This document shows positions 37,781 to 50,270 of a DNA stretch of 64,000 nt, in pieces. Every line of letters begins with the position of its first letter. Positions within the stretch are counted from its first letter, which is position 1. The notes under the pieces are model-generated. The model saw nothing but the letters and a program-made list of their open reading frames with translations. It made no database searches and was not told where the DNA came from. Source of the stretch: Sacculina carcini (Eukaryota; Arthropoda; Thecostraca; Sacculinidae). Made by a program: the position numbers and the translations under genes. Where the stretch lies: positions 4,447,501 to 4,511,500 of the forward strand of contig OU696588.1 in the NCBI GenBank assembly GCA_916048095.2, read 5' to 3'.

Positions 37781-38590
37781 CGGCGCCTTGCTGGTAATAT
37801 TTATATAATTAATATGAAATTATCAGAGAAGGTAACAATAAATTGTAACCATATATATAGAAACTGTTTTGTCCTCCAAGTAATTAGACCGAGAAAAATA
37901 AATGAAATATTCACATTTGACTGTATAGTATCTTTAATAAAAACTGACACATTCATATTATGTGTTCAGTAAAATCAAATTATGCATTATAATTTATTCG
38001 ACGAACTTTACTAATTAAAATTGATTACAATAAAAAAGACAAATTAAAATTTAACATTGAAATTAAAGCACAAATTAAAATTAAACAATATAATGTATAA
38101 TAAAAATAGAAAATTATGTTTTCTTCAAATTAAACAATACAATTTAAAACAAAAATTAAAAGACAAATTAAGGTGAAAAATTTAAAAGGACAAACTAAAA
38201 TTAAAATTTCAAAAAGACTTAATTTAAAACTTAAAATCTAAATTATTACATGTTCTACATATGAGTAATATCTGACATCAGAATTTCCCACCTTTGTTCT
38301 GCAGCGAAGAGTCGCTATTGGTCGACGATGTAATCATACAGTCAGATGAAATACACGAGCTATGAGCACTTCTATAGATTTCATAAATCTGGAATTATTT
38401 TCAAACATATCAAGCAACTCAAAAAAGAAAGAAATAAAAAAGCACGAAAACCGTGCGTGCTATGTATGTATGACAAGAAATGTATATTAAATCACAAGTA
38501 ACACCAGAGGTTACTCATCTACAAGCATGACTATTACTGCTCTGCCAGGACTGATACCAGCATTAAGCTTGGATTTGTCCAGCATAGCGG
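37781..38590. other. A-rich sequence with AAATTAAAATTAAAC-like repetition
   Basis: From 37985 to 38240 the sequence is a loose repetition of AAATTAAAATT-type words. No gene is recognised. Confidence 0.5.
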
Positions 38591-38594
38591 TACC

Positions 38595-38675
38595 ACATAC
38601 ACACACACACACACACATAATTATATACACACAGAACCAAACACACACACACGCCCATGGACACATGCACACGCA

Positions 38676-38744
<69 letters not shown>

Positions 38745-38832
38745 ATGTGTGTGAAGATGCGGTCACCTATACATCACACACTTGTCAAGCTAATTATTCA
38801 TTCTGTCAAGTATGACGCCTTCGCCAGCACTC

Positions 38833-38904
<72 letters not shown>

Positions 38905-38925
38905 TGTGTGTCTGTGTGTCTGTGT
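38595..38925. repeat. CA/TG microsatellites
   Basis: CA runs at about 38598-38660 turn into TG at 38679-38742, an inverted arrangement that could form a hairpin. A second TG run lies at 38835-38920. Confidence 0.95.
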
Positions 38926-39116
38926 GTGTCCCGGTAGGGAGGTAAATTACATGGGAATGCATACACAGGATGAATATAGGCGTTACAAGTCTGAGCGTTG
39001 TATGTACTAGTAGCGGCTGAACGGTTTTGATTGTGTTCACCAAGGAGGGCGCTAACTGACTGTAGATCACGGTCATTGAGCCCACCTGCCCATTAAGCCC
39101 ATGCCACGTTTCAAGC

Positions 39117-39358
39117 CTTAAATACTAGCTTTTTAGTAGTACTGTCCAATAAGCCCATGCAAAATGTGAACTTTTCTCCGGTAGTATTTTTCTATTGCTC
39201 TGTTTGTTCCACATATACAATATGTTGAAATAATCAGTTCTTTCCTATCATTCACGTGTTAATTTAGGTTTTCCATCAAACTATTGCACGTATTTGTACT
39301 TTACCAACATTGATATAATGCATACTATAATGAAGCTTGTTCTTTTGGATATATAAAT
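39117..39358 (-). repeat. Dispersed repeat, inverted partner of 34227-34440
   Basis: GTCCAATAAGCCCATGC, GGTAGTATTTTTCTATTGC and TTACCAACATTGATATAATG match the reverse complement of the partner. Confidence 0.7.
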
Positions 39359-39853
39359 CTTTGGCGGACTGGATTTTACCCTGATCTAATCTAATATCTG
39401 GCCATTAAGCCAATCATGGAAAATATGGAGCAGAAATTTGGATTAAAAAACGGGCCTAATGGCCCGGATCTGCGGTATAAAAATTGTAAGATCTTCATAC
39501 ACATGTTGAACAAAAAACATAATTAGTTTTCCAGTATATATTCGATTTCCACGGGGAAAACACGGAGACCTATAAGTTGCAAATAGCGAGCCTTTTAACA
39601 TGCTATATAGAAACTCAAGAAAACTTACTAACTCTAAGAAACAACAAACACACGATAAGTACTTTCGAATTAGAATTTCTGTGAGCTGTGAAAAAGTACA
39701 CACATTAGTCGAGGCAAAACAAATGGGAAGTGTGACCACAACTCACGTGAATGTTGCATTATCTTGCAGATGACAGGAAATACAGCGTGCCACATGAGAA
39801 AGTGGCAACATAAATTGCACAGCGCATCACCCAGGAGGCTACACGTTCTGCAC

Positions 39854-39905
<52 letters not shown>

Positions 39906-40040
39906 TTCGTCGGAAACAGCGTGCACCGACTGTTCCTCTCCCGAACACCTGATCTCAGCATGGTGGCCGATAACAGTATGAGCATATGAGCGTTCACACC
40001 CGGCTATCTTGCACTCATCCAGATATATTGATAGATTCAA
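39359..40040. other. No gene recognised; TG run at 39858-39903
   Basis: Mixed sequence with one TG microsatellite. Frames that run through the TG run are not genes. Confidence 0.5.
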
Positions 40041-40155
40041 GATTTAATGAATTCCAATCATGAATTCTATTACTAATAGAATTAGATAGATTATAATTTA
40101 TCTAATATCTATCTAAACACGCAATGTTATTATCTAATATCTAATATTATCTGGT

Positions 40156-40216
40156 TTAACGGTACGAGCAACGTACCGTTAACGTAATTAAGTATACCGT
40201 TATGAATAAACGGTAC
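40156..40216. repeat. Two adjacent hairpins sharing AACGGTAC
   Basis: TTAACGGTACG (40156-40166) and CGTACCGTTAA (40172-40182) form a perfect 11-bp stem with a 5-base loop. Directly after it, TACCGTT and AACGGTA (about 40194-40214) form a second stem with a 7-base loop. ATCTAATATCTA words surround both. Confidence 0.85.
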
Positions 40217-40296
40217 CTACTATCTAATATCTATTCAACGTGACTTAGTTCGTCATGCTATACAAGTGTCATACACTTATTTATGCCTCGCAACAT

Positions 40297-40400
40297 AATT
40301 ATTATTATTATTATTAATTACAGGCAAATCCAGTAGCATGGAATGAGTGCAAGCACTATTACCACCCTGTGGTGACCCCAGGTATACCGCAAGCGAACAA
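40297..40400 (-). mobile_element. LINE A 3'-end fragment
   Basis: An ATT run leads into TTACAGGCAAATCCAGTAGC and the CACCCTGTGGTG hairpin, matching the last 100 bp of LINE A (23850-23948) in reverse. Confidence 0.8.
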
Positions 40401-41033
40401 GAATATATAGACAGTTTGAGAAAAACGAGTCTAGTTAGTTTGTGGGCCCATGCACAACCCAAGAGAAACCCAAAATTAAACCAGAAAATTATAGAAGGCC
40501 AACCACGCAATCACACAAGTCAAATCATTCACACACGAATTCACAAACAAACGCTACATGTGTGTAACACCAACAATTGTGCGACTTGTGATAAATTTAC
40601 CACCACGATTACGTCAACGATTACGTCAACGATCACGCACGATCAGTTAATGTTCAGATAAGGTAAATTAAAATTGATTTACTTCATCATATAATAAATG
40701 ACAGTGTTATAAGCTCGCCAACAATATATACACCACAAACACCACTAACATCATATATTCGGCAGCATACACGCTCACACATATACATACAATCGAGAAA
40801 GAGCTTGCACACGAAATATATGTAGAAACTCAATGGTAGATGACATGAACCATCACGATACAATCATAAAATATGACTCCAGTATAAACAGCCCCGCTGG
40901 TGGAAAACTCACAATGCACGCGAACTTGCTTGGAAAATGCGCACCTCGCATCTCTAAGAGCATGTATCACCCCTATACCCAGCAACATTCACAAGCCCAC
41001 TCAATCACTGTTGGTAACCGCTGTTCAACCAGG

Positions 41034-41076
<43 letters not shown>

Positions 41077-41365
41077 CACGTGTTTGAGTAAAACCCAATT
41101 AGATAACTGATGCCCAAATAATGATGTTCTCACATATGCAGCCCATGCATAAAAGCCAATATCGTTCACTCCTGTATCACATGTTTCACTGGTAGGGGGG
41201 CTGACCACTCCGCACTTCCCCGGTCGGTAAAAACACATCAACGTTACACTCACACAAAAACACTGCACACAGGGATGTTGCTGAAGTTACTTGACCTGAC
41301 ATAATGTGACACACACACACACACACATAGGAGCAGAGAGACATCGTTGGGGCGAAGACTTCCCA
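40401..41365. other. Probable 3' flank of the Kelch-like gene; no other gene seen
   Basis: On the minus strand this follows the stop codon at 41366-41368. CA runs lie at 41041-41080 and 41311-41327. I see no clear AATAAA on the minus strand close to the stop. Confidence 0.4.
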
Positions 41366-41601
41366 CTAGCCCTCCTCAGGAACAAGTGATGGTGGTTGTT
41401 GTTGTTGCTGTTGTTGTTGTTGTGAGGTAGTGGACGAGAAGTCGGCCACTGCCACGCCTGCATAACTACGCATTGTCGACATCTCATGCTCGAGCAACTG
41501 CCAGGTATCCTGCTTGGGGTTGTACATCTCGACAGAACGCAAAGTCATCATGCCGTCATCACCGCCCACCACAAACAACAGGCCGTTGTGAGTCACCACG
41601 C
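41366..41601 (-). CDS. KLHL2/3-like: Kelch-like protein, last coding exon
   Basis: On the minus strand an AG acceptor (41602-41603) opens an exon that begins with the last two bases of a Gly codon. It continues VVTHNGLLFVVGGDDG, then LRSVEMYNPKQDTW and MSTMRSYAGVAVAD, a complete last Kelch blade with the double Gly and the Tyr/Trp pair. The wording is that of KLHL2, KLHL3 and Drosophila kelch, which bind substrates for a Cullin-3 ubiquitin ligase through the Kelch propeller. Vertebrate members stop a few residues after AGV; here the frame continues through FSSTTS, nine glutamines and PPSLVPEEG to TAG (41366-41368). The previous exon (57725-57865) ends with the first base of that Gly codon, so the two join in phase. 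BTB and BACK domains would lie beyond the right edge. Confidence 0.85.
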
Positions 41602-41639
41602 CTACCACACCCCACAAACACCCCATACACACATACAAG

Positions 41640-41835
41640 TATGAGTCTGACGATGGAGACCGGTAGCTCCGAAACGATACCCAACATTGGCTAATTATTT
41701 AAGCGTCTTTGCAGCGAAGATCAAAAGCTATCGAGGACTATGGAGTCGAAGAGGAAGAAGATTGCAAATTGTGAAACTGCAACACAGTTCAATATCGTGT
41801 GCATACGTGAGAAATATTCTACCTGGTTATACCAA
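41640..41835 (+). mobile_element. Penelope-like fragment
   Basis: DNA and peptide match 33164-33350: CTGACGATGGAG (41647-41658) with GCTCCGAAAC (41666-41675), then KRKKIANCETA-like coding. It is interrupted by stops and lies just upstream of the acceptor of the Kelch last exon. Confidence 0.45.
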
Positions 41836-42033
41836 CATCAAGCTACAAGTATGTATGTAGCTACATGTACATATACGTGTATATATATATAGCCACACGC
41901 ACATACACCCTCCACAGCCACATGCGAAATCGCATGCTACCCTGCGGTGATTCAAACATAGGTGCCAACACCAAGCCCTTAAAATGACAACACTGCACAC
42001 AATACATTGGCTTGCTAGCTCCTGCTCTTTGTT

Positions 42034-42420
42034 CTAAAGACGCTTCAATAGTTGGCCAATATTGGGCAACGTTTCGGAGCTGCCGGACTCCATCTTCAGA
42101 CTGGGACAGTTATATGTCACAGTATGAATTTGATTCAGATCTTGGTTGTGCCATATTCGAGGTGCTAACTCACACTTATGTGTTGTTTGATCGCAAGCGC
42201 TATCAGCTCGTGCGGAATTAACACCTATGGTCGACGCGGTCGGTCTCCCTCCACTGACGCAGGGGCGCGTCAAGTCTCTGCGGATTGGTGGGGCTCGCTG
42301 AGATGGCGAAATTCCATTTTCCTCAAGCTGGACATACCGATATAACTGAGGTCCGCACCCCTCAACGTTACACGTGTAACGGTAGACAACATGATGCTGT
42401 TGCAGCTGTGAGAGTGGCAT
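42034..42420 (-). mobile_element. Penelope-like fragment with GIY-YIG-like start
   Basis: One minus frame joins HHVVYRYTCNVEGC, similar to the start of the GIY-YIG nuclease region of Penelope-like elements, to QLEENGISPSQRAPPIRR and then SLKMESGSSETLPNIGQLL. The order C-terminal region then N-terminal-like peptide would fit tandem Penelope copies. The catalytic Tyr-Ile-Gly part is degenerate. Confidence 0.45.
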
Positions 42421-42489
42421 TTAACTGACCGAGTTTTTAATTAATTATTTAAATTTACGCATTTGAACATAGCAGTGGAGATGCTAATG

Positions 42490-42690
42490 TTTGCGTGAAT
42501 TAATGCATGGGCAAAGCCTCACGGCCCCGGTTGGCACAACGCAGGTCCGGCCGCACGTGTTTTGCAGTCACGGCCAGCACAGAAACTGCACGGCTGCGCG
42601 CACACGAAACCCACCTTGCGACAATGGGGATATCCCTTTCAGAAACAAACCCAACCGTTTCACCTCGCCAGGGAATCGAACCCTGGAACA
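42490..42690 (-). mobile_element. tRNA-derived SINE fragment
   Basis: On the minus strand GGTTCGATTCC (42672-42682) is a perfect RNA polymerase III B box within a perfect T-arm (CCAGGG, 7-base loop, CCCTGG, 42668-42686). The SINE body follows and includes the block shared with 5129-5165. The A-box half of the tRNA head is missing. Confidence 0.7.
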
Positions 42691-42850
42691 GCTTAGAAAC
42701 GTTACTCAATATTGACCAACTATTGAAGCGTCTTTGCAGCGAAGATCAGAAGCTAGCAAGATGCAACAAGTCCAAGAGAAATAAAATTACAAGTTGCGAA
42801 ACTGCAATAAAACTGTATATACTCAGTCTCAAGTCACACGTGCCAGCTAT
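42691..42850 (+). mobile_element. Penelope-like fragment
   Basis: TTAGAAACGTTACTCAATAT and the following CSEDQKLAR-like coding match 41640-41835. Its start abuts the SINE head. Confidence 0.4.
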
Positions 42851-42924
42851 GCAGTTTAGTATAGTATTGATTGTTTGTACGTGCTGAGAGTAGCAAATAA
42901 CTTTACACATACACAGTACAGTAC

Positions 42925-42974
42925 AGTATTACATTTATATCGCGCTTTACACCTAAATGCCTCTAAAGCGCGCC

Positions 42975-43012
<38 letters not shown>
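42925..43012 (-). mobile_element. L2-type LINE 3' hairpin with CA run
   Basis: Arms CGCGCTTTA (42941-42949) and TAAAGCGCG (42964-42972) form a perfect 9-bp stem. The tail ATTACATTTATAT and a CAGTA repeat lie on one side, a CA run (about 42980-43010) on the other, as in the hairpins at 4054 and 19869. Confidence 0.75.
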
Positions 43013-43340
43013 ATAATACAACGAAAGCTTGGTCAAAAATAAGTGAAAAATAATTGTGTTGGCATTTATAATGCAACTCTTCCATCTATCAGCAAATCGA
43101 TCCGAGAAGGATGTAAGAACATATTAGAACAAAAAGAGCTCATGCATATGGAAAACACGGACAAATTGCGCAATTGTCAAACAGCAGATTATGCCTGAAC
43201 AACATTGATTCACACTAAACTAAAATTACAATGCGTGAAATTAATTACAAAACGCCTCTCATCATAACGCTGCAGTAATAACATGCATACACAAACCATT
43301 CACAGACAACACCGCAGCATCTTGTCAGGCATAACAGCCC

Positions 43341-43405
<65 letters not shown>

Positions 43406-44020
43406 AGAATTCTTGCTGGAAATACTGGATTCATGTGGAAAATGTAAAATAAATTATTATATGTCCACCCCCTTCCACTGGGCAAACTAATTAAAAACGT
43501 CTACACATGCCAACTAGAAGAGGTGTGTGTGTATGTGCGTATGTGTTTGTTTGTTTGTTTGTTTGTTTGCATGTATTGTCATTCAAAATCAAGTACACAA
43601 ATAAGAACACTACAAAAACAGAACAAATGACATAGTCCGCCGCGCATCGCTCCTTAGCAGACTTCATGTTAATTATATAAAATGAATATAGTTGACATTT
43701 GTGATGATGGATAGTTATATAGCGGACTACACATATATATGATAATATACATGAGTACATGGGTATACACTGATTATACTAACTCTCCCACACACACGCG
43801 CACACATACACCAACACACACACACACACACACACACATACACTAACATACACATACAGTGTGTGTGTACGTGTGTACGTGTGTGTGTGTATGTGTGTGT
43901 GTACGTGTGTACGTGTGTGTATGTGTACGTGTGTACGTGTACGTGTATGTGTACGTGTGTAATTGTGTGTATGTGTACGTGTACGTGTGTACGTGTGTGT
44001 GTACGTGTGTGTATACGCAA
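43013..44020. other. Intron sequence with (AT)n and cryptic GT arrays
   Basis: AT run at about 43343-43403, a GTTT run near 43546-43568, CA at 43817-43838 and a cryptic GTGTAC-type array at 43860-44015. No gene is recognised. Confidence 0.6.
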
Positions 44021-45016
44021 CACGCTACATTGTTTAATACATTTTTGTAAGAAAAGCGGAATGGTTATTAACAAGGAAAAAACTAAGTTGATGGTAATCA
44101 ATGGAGACAAAAACATAAATCGCATCGTAAAAGTGCAGGATATAGAAATTCAAAGAGTAAAGGGATATAAATATCTGGGGGCGTGGTTTGTTGATTCATG
44201 TCAGATGAACGATGTGCTAAAAGGACATGAGGTAGCCAATGAAAGAACAGCAAATAAGTTCGCAGTGTTCTCGGCAGCAAACACGTTGATGCCATACTAT
44301 GTGAAGAAAAGTGTTTGACGCAGCCGTTGTGAGCGCTCTAATTTATAACAGCGATTCAAGGCTATCAAACAACTGCAGACGTCTGGAAAATACTATAATA
44401 AAATGGTAAAGTGTTTACTGGGGGTGAGACAAAACACAAGTACAAAATTGTGTTTAATAGAAACAGGAATTCCACCGTTAGAATATATTATTAGGAAGCA
44501 AAGGAAAAAATGGCTATGTAAAAGGGAAAATACCACAATAAAGATACCCTTGCACGATATATATAAATTATGCGAAGAGGAGAGAACACCAGGATATAAA
44601 TGTTTGACTGAAGCAATAAAATGGGAGCAGCACGAGCCAATAGAGCCAATCCAGAATAACATCCAGTCAAGAGCTACACATATGACGAAATTCTCCACAT
44701 ACATAAACGAGCTAAACACAGAAATGAAAACACACCCGATATACACGGGAAAATATACATCGAGGACAAGAAGGGAAAGGCTTTTACTAGAGTACGACTA
44801 ATGTCGCACAACCTACGAATCAAGCGGGGCAGATGGAGCAGAACCCCACGAAACGAAAGAACATGCGCTTGTGGAATAAACGAAGTACAGACTGAACAAT
44901 ACGTCTTGATACGTTGTGAACATACGGCCGAACACAGAAAGGAATATGGAAATAGATTAGATTTCGAAAGCATAGCAAATCTGTTTGAAAGTTTCACCAG
45001 ATATGAAGTGTTATGC

Positions 45017-45100
<84 letters not shown>

Positions 45101-45287
45101 GCAGTGCATAAATTTAATTAGGGAGGGACAAATTTAAGTGTGTTATGTTGTTACCGTGATATGGTATTGTTGTGATTTATTTATATGTTATACATGTTGT
45201 ACATGTTATATGAGTTTTTATATGCTGTACTCGAATTCGAGCCATATGTATTATTGTTGGACCTTGTGTCAATAAAGTACCACTACT
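44021..45287 (+). pseudogene. Non-LTR LINE, C-terminal RT fragment
   Basis: Frames at 44029-44318, 44403-44801 and 44801-45121 carry VNKEKTKLM-like (VINKEKTKLMVI), YKYLGAW, then VKCLLGVRQNT and finally TCACGINEVQTEQYVLIRC, a zinc-binding C-terminus. These are normal for non-LTR RT proteins. An AT microsatellite (45019-45099) has expanded inside the C-terminal frame, coding for Tyr-Ile repeats. The 3' end has TCAATAAAG and a short ACT tail at about 45270-45287. It is 5'-truncated and frameshifted. Confidence 0.7.
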
Positions 45288-46685
<1,398 letters not shown>

Positions 46686-46860
46686 CAGTGGCGGCGTCAG
46701 CATTATTCCCGCGAGGGGTCACAGAAAAGCATGCGGGGCTTAGCGAAATATGAGCAGCTACACACGAAATGTTCAAGGTCAGAACTTTTGGGGGGCTCAG
46801 TGGAGCTTAACACATTTTGGGGGCTCCAGTCCCTCCAAGCCCCCCTTGGCGCCGCCACTG
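46686..46860. mobile_element. MITE of the CAGTGGCGGCGCC family, 175 bp
   Basis: It starts CAGTGGCGGCGTCAG and ends CTTGGCGCCGCCACTG, an inverted pair. The flanking octamers agree only partly. It is the shortest family member here. Confidence 0.75.
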
Positions 46861-47030
46861 AATAACACACTTCAACACACACACACACACATAAGGTATG
46901 TGATGTGCCCCAGTTGCGTCAGTCTTCATCGCACAAAACACGCAAATAAATTAAACACACACTATATGAATAACAAATGAATCACCAATGAGATCCAGTG
47001 TACCCACATATATAAACAGTATTAACATAG

Positions 47031-47095
47031 TTGTACTCACTGGTTGTACTCACTAGTTGTACTCACTAGTTGTACTCAGTAGTTGTACTCACTAG
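47031..47095. repeat. 13-bp minisatellite, five units
   Basis: Five TTGTACTCACTAG units follow the block CCCACATATATAAACAGTAT. The same block precedes the 88-unit array at 50271. Confidence 0.95.
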
Positions 47096-47100
47096 AGATA

Positions 47101-48662
47101 TAGAGATGCGACCTCCAAAAAACCCGACGGTTTCTTTTATAAAAAAACCTCGACCAAAAAAACAGTTATTTTGTCTTTTTTTAAGTCATGCACATAATTC
47201 AAATTATGGAAATGATATATTTGGGATGTTGAATGAATTATTTTTTATCAACACATGAGTTATTCATGCTATTAGTGACCCTATCAAATTGAATTATCAT
47301 TAAATATGCACAATATAATTGTTATAATATGTCTGAAAGCCCTAATATCATTCTTTGCACGGTACTGTACTGTGCGGCAGTTCTATGTACAGTACAGTTT
47401 TGCATTCAATCATTCAGTTAATCATTGTGTAAGAAAGCAGGGTTTCAAAACCGTTTTTTATGCTAAAATCTGAAACTTTTTATAAAAAAACAACAGGTGG
47501 CATAATTTTTATTATTTTTTACACATTAACTTTTTCCTACCAGAAATGAACTACGTTGATTATAATAACTTTCATCATTTCATTAAGCAGATCAATTATT
47601 TGCAAATATAAAAGTACAAACACTGCAAATATTTACACAAATACTACAAATATGCACACAAACTTAGTGTCCCTAATGAGACTACGAATAAAAGCGGGTC
47701 ACATTAATCAGGGTGGCAATCCTGACCAGAAAAACGGACAATAATTTCGTAGAGGAAAAAAACGACCGAGGAAATATATTTAATATACAAAAAGGTATTT
47801 GAACACAAATAACTACATCAAAGAGACCATCATCCATAACAGCAGTTCTAAAAACAGGGTACTAATAAAAAGCCGATTAATTTGGTTCAAATTTCCTTGA
47901 TCTGCCGCTAATTTTTTTCACAATCTCTACATCTACGAAAACCGTTTTTCCAAAAAATATATTTTGAAAAAAACCATGGTTAAAAAACAGTTTAAATCAA
48001 GTAGTTTAACCAGTCTCTTATACGTACCAGCAACTTACTTGATATACAAAACGTATTTGAACGTACACCAATCAAATCTATCTTACATAGATACTGTTTT
48101 AGAAAACATTGTTTCATTAAAAAAGCTTTAGTTTAAATGAACGTTTGTCAAAAAACACTTGACCAACCAATTAACTTGTCTTGTTCTGCTGTCAACATTT
48201 TCTGGACCTGTACATTAATAAAACGAATTTAAAACCAATTTGAAAAAACAGCATTGCATTTTTTCATAAAAACATGGTTTCTTTATAAAATACATGATTA
48301 CTCAATGAATTTGTTTTGTTCTGCTGACAAAGTATTTCAAATATCCACATAATTAAAACCATCTTCAAAACATGGGTTTTATCAATGAAATAAACCTAAA
48401 CCACCGGACCCGGATGCACTTTCAAACAGTCTCCTGAGGTATTTATTGATAAATATTCTTGTTTTTATACTATTATCAAATTATCTTTGAAATAAGTCAA
48501 GTAAAGATGTACAACTGTCAATTAAACTCGTTTCTATATACTAAAATCCTACATCCGATGACAATTGGGGCTAATTCTATATAATAAAAAAAACTAAAAA
48601 AACTAAAAAAACATGTTTTTTTGCAAAAAAACGCAACAAAAAAACGTTTTTTTGCATCACTA
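47101..48662 (-). mobile_element. Element X, apparently full length
   Basis: It runs from TAGAGATGCGACCT to TTTTTTTGCATCACTA and corresponds in reverse to 26358-29092 without the LINE. It has many homopolymer A and T blocks and no coding frame. The flanks (TAGAGATA and CACCCGCC) do not match, unlike the copy at 26 kb, so this copy has been rearranged. Confidence 0.75.
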
Positions 48663-49003
48663 CACCCGCCTCACAAGCGGGAGGTCCGTGGTTCGAAACC
48701 CGGCGGAGCAGAATTTCATTGGGCGAATTCTACAATCCCACAGCCCCTGCCTACCCAGCAGAAAATTATGGTACCAGATATCAGTCATGAGTTGTGCCAT
48801 GCATTCTGGGGAGGTGTCCCTCTCTAATACGTCTTGTGGCTTGTTCACTCGTCCTTGTGGCGCCATAGAGGGTCGTGGAGTGGAAACCGTGGAGAGGGTC
48901 GGTTCTGTGGTGGCAGCGATCTGCACGGGGCACACCTTTGTGTTCATAATCTTCGGCTTCTTCCCGTGTAGTAGCTGTCACTTAGGAATTTAACATTTTT
49001 ATT
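48663..49003 (+). mobile_element. tRNA-Val-like SINE, head truncated
   Basis: A perfect anticodon arm (CCCGC 48665-48669, loop CTCACAA, GCGGG 48677-48681) carries the anticodon CAC. Five bases later comes the B box GGTTCGAAACC (48690-48700). The acceptor and D-arm half is missing at the junction with element X. The body (to about 49003) ends in a T/A-rich tail. The frames in it are not supported as protein. Confidence 0.65.
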
Positions 49004-50242
49004 TTTATTATTGAGTTAATCATTGTGTAAGAAAGCAGGGTTTGAGAACCGATTTTATGCTAAATCTGAAACTGTTTTAAAAAACAACAGGTGGCATAAC
49101 TTTTTATTATTTTCTACATATTACCTTATTCCTACCAGGAATGAACTACGTTGATTATAATAAGTTTCATCATTGCATTCAGCAGATCAATTATTTGCAA
49201 AATAATAGTACAAACACTGCAAACATACACAAAACTTGTCCCTAGTGTCCCTAGTGAGACTACGAATAAAAGCGAGTCGCATTAATCAGAGTGGCAATCC
49301 TGACCAGAAAAACGGGCAATATTTTCGTGTAGAAAAAAAACGACCGAGGAAATATATTTAATGTACAAAAAGGTATTTGAACACAAATTACTACATCAAA
49401 GAAACCATCATCCATAAAACCAGTTCTAAAAACAGGTTACTAAAAAAACAATTAATTTGGTTCAACTTTCCCTGATATGCCGCCAATTTTTTTCTAAATC
49501 TCTACATCTACGAAAACCGATTTTCAAAAAAAAATATTTTGAAAAAAAACGATGGTTTAAAAAATGGTTTAAATCAAGTGGTTTAACCAGTCGCTTATAC
49601 GTACCAGCAGGCTACTTGCTATACAAAAGGTATTTGAACGTACATCAATCAAATCTATCTTACATAGATACTGTTTTAGAAAACATTGTTTCATTAAAAA
49701 AACGTTAAATATACGTTTGTCAAAAAAACACTTGACCAACCAATTAGCTTGTCTTGTTCTGCTGTCAACATTTTCTGAGTCTTTACATCAATAAAACGAA
49801 TTTAAAACCAATTTGAAAAACATCATTGCATTTTTTCATAAAAAACATGGTTTCTTTTAATAAAAACACATCATCACTCAATGAATTTGTTTTGTTCTGC
49901 TGACAAATTACTTCAAATATCCACATCATTATAAACATCTTAAAAAACATGTGTTTTATCAATGAAAAAACCTAATCCACCGGATCCGGATGCACTTTCA
50001 AACAGTCTCCTGAGGTATTTATTGATAAATATTTTTGTTTTTTATACTATTATCAAATTATCTTTGAGATAAGACACGTAAAGATGTACAAAACGTCAAT
50101 TAAACTCGTTTCTATTTACTAAAATCCAACATCCGATGACAATCGGGGCTAATTCTAAAGAAACAAAAACACAAAAAACCTAAAAAACCGTTTTTTTTTG
50201 CAAAAAAACCGCAACCAAAAAACCCGTTTTTTTGCATCACTA
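49004..50242 (-). mobile_element. Element X, truncated second copy
   Basis: It starts inside X at TTGAGTTAATCATTGTG and runs to the same GCATCACTA end as the first copy. It is followed by CCCACATACATAAACAG, which also occurs upstream of the first copy near 47001. Confidence 0.8.
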
Positions 50243-50270
50243 CCCACATACATAAACAGTATTAACATAG

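Noticed and set aside
43859-44318. One protein of 151 codons through the GT array into the LINE
   Set aside because: The first half is translated GTGTAC repeat; only the part after about 44029 is LINE-derived.
47093-48670. Target-site duplication for the full-length X copy
   Set aside because: The octamers TAGAGATA and CACCCGCC do not match; only the copy at 26 kb has matching flanks.
48663-48706. Intact tRNA-Val gene
   Set aside because: The anticodon arm and B box are good, but the acceptor and D-arm half is missing and the T-arm pairs poorly, so it is a SINE head.
48613-48993. Protein frames in the SINE at 48.7 kb
   Set aside because: Frames on both strands overlap a SINE body with a polymerase III B box, so coding is unlikely.
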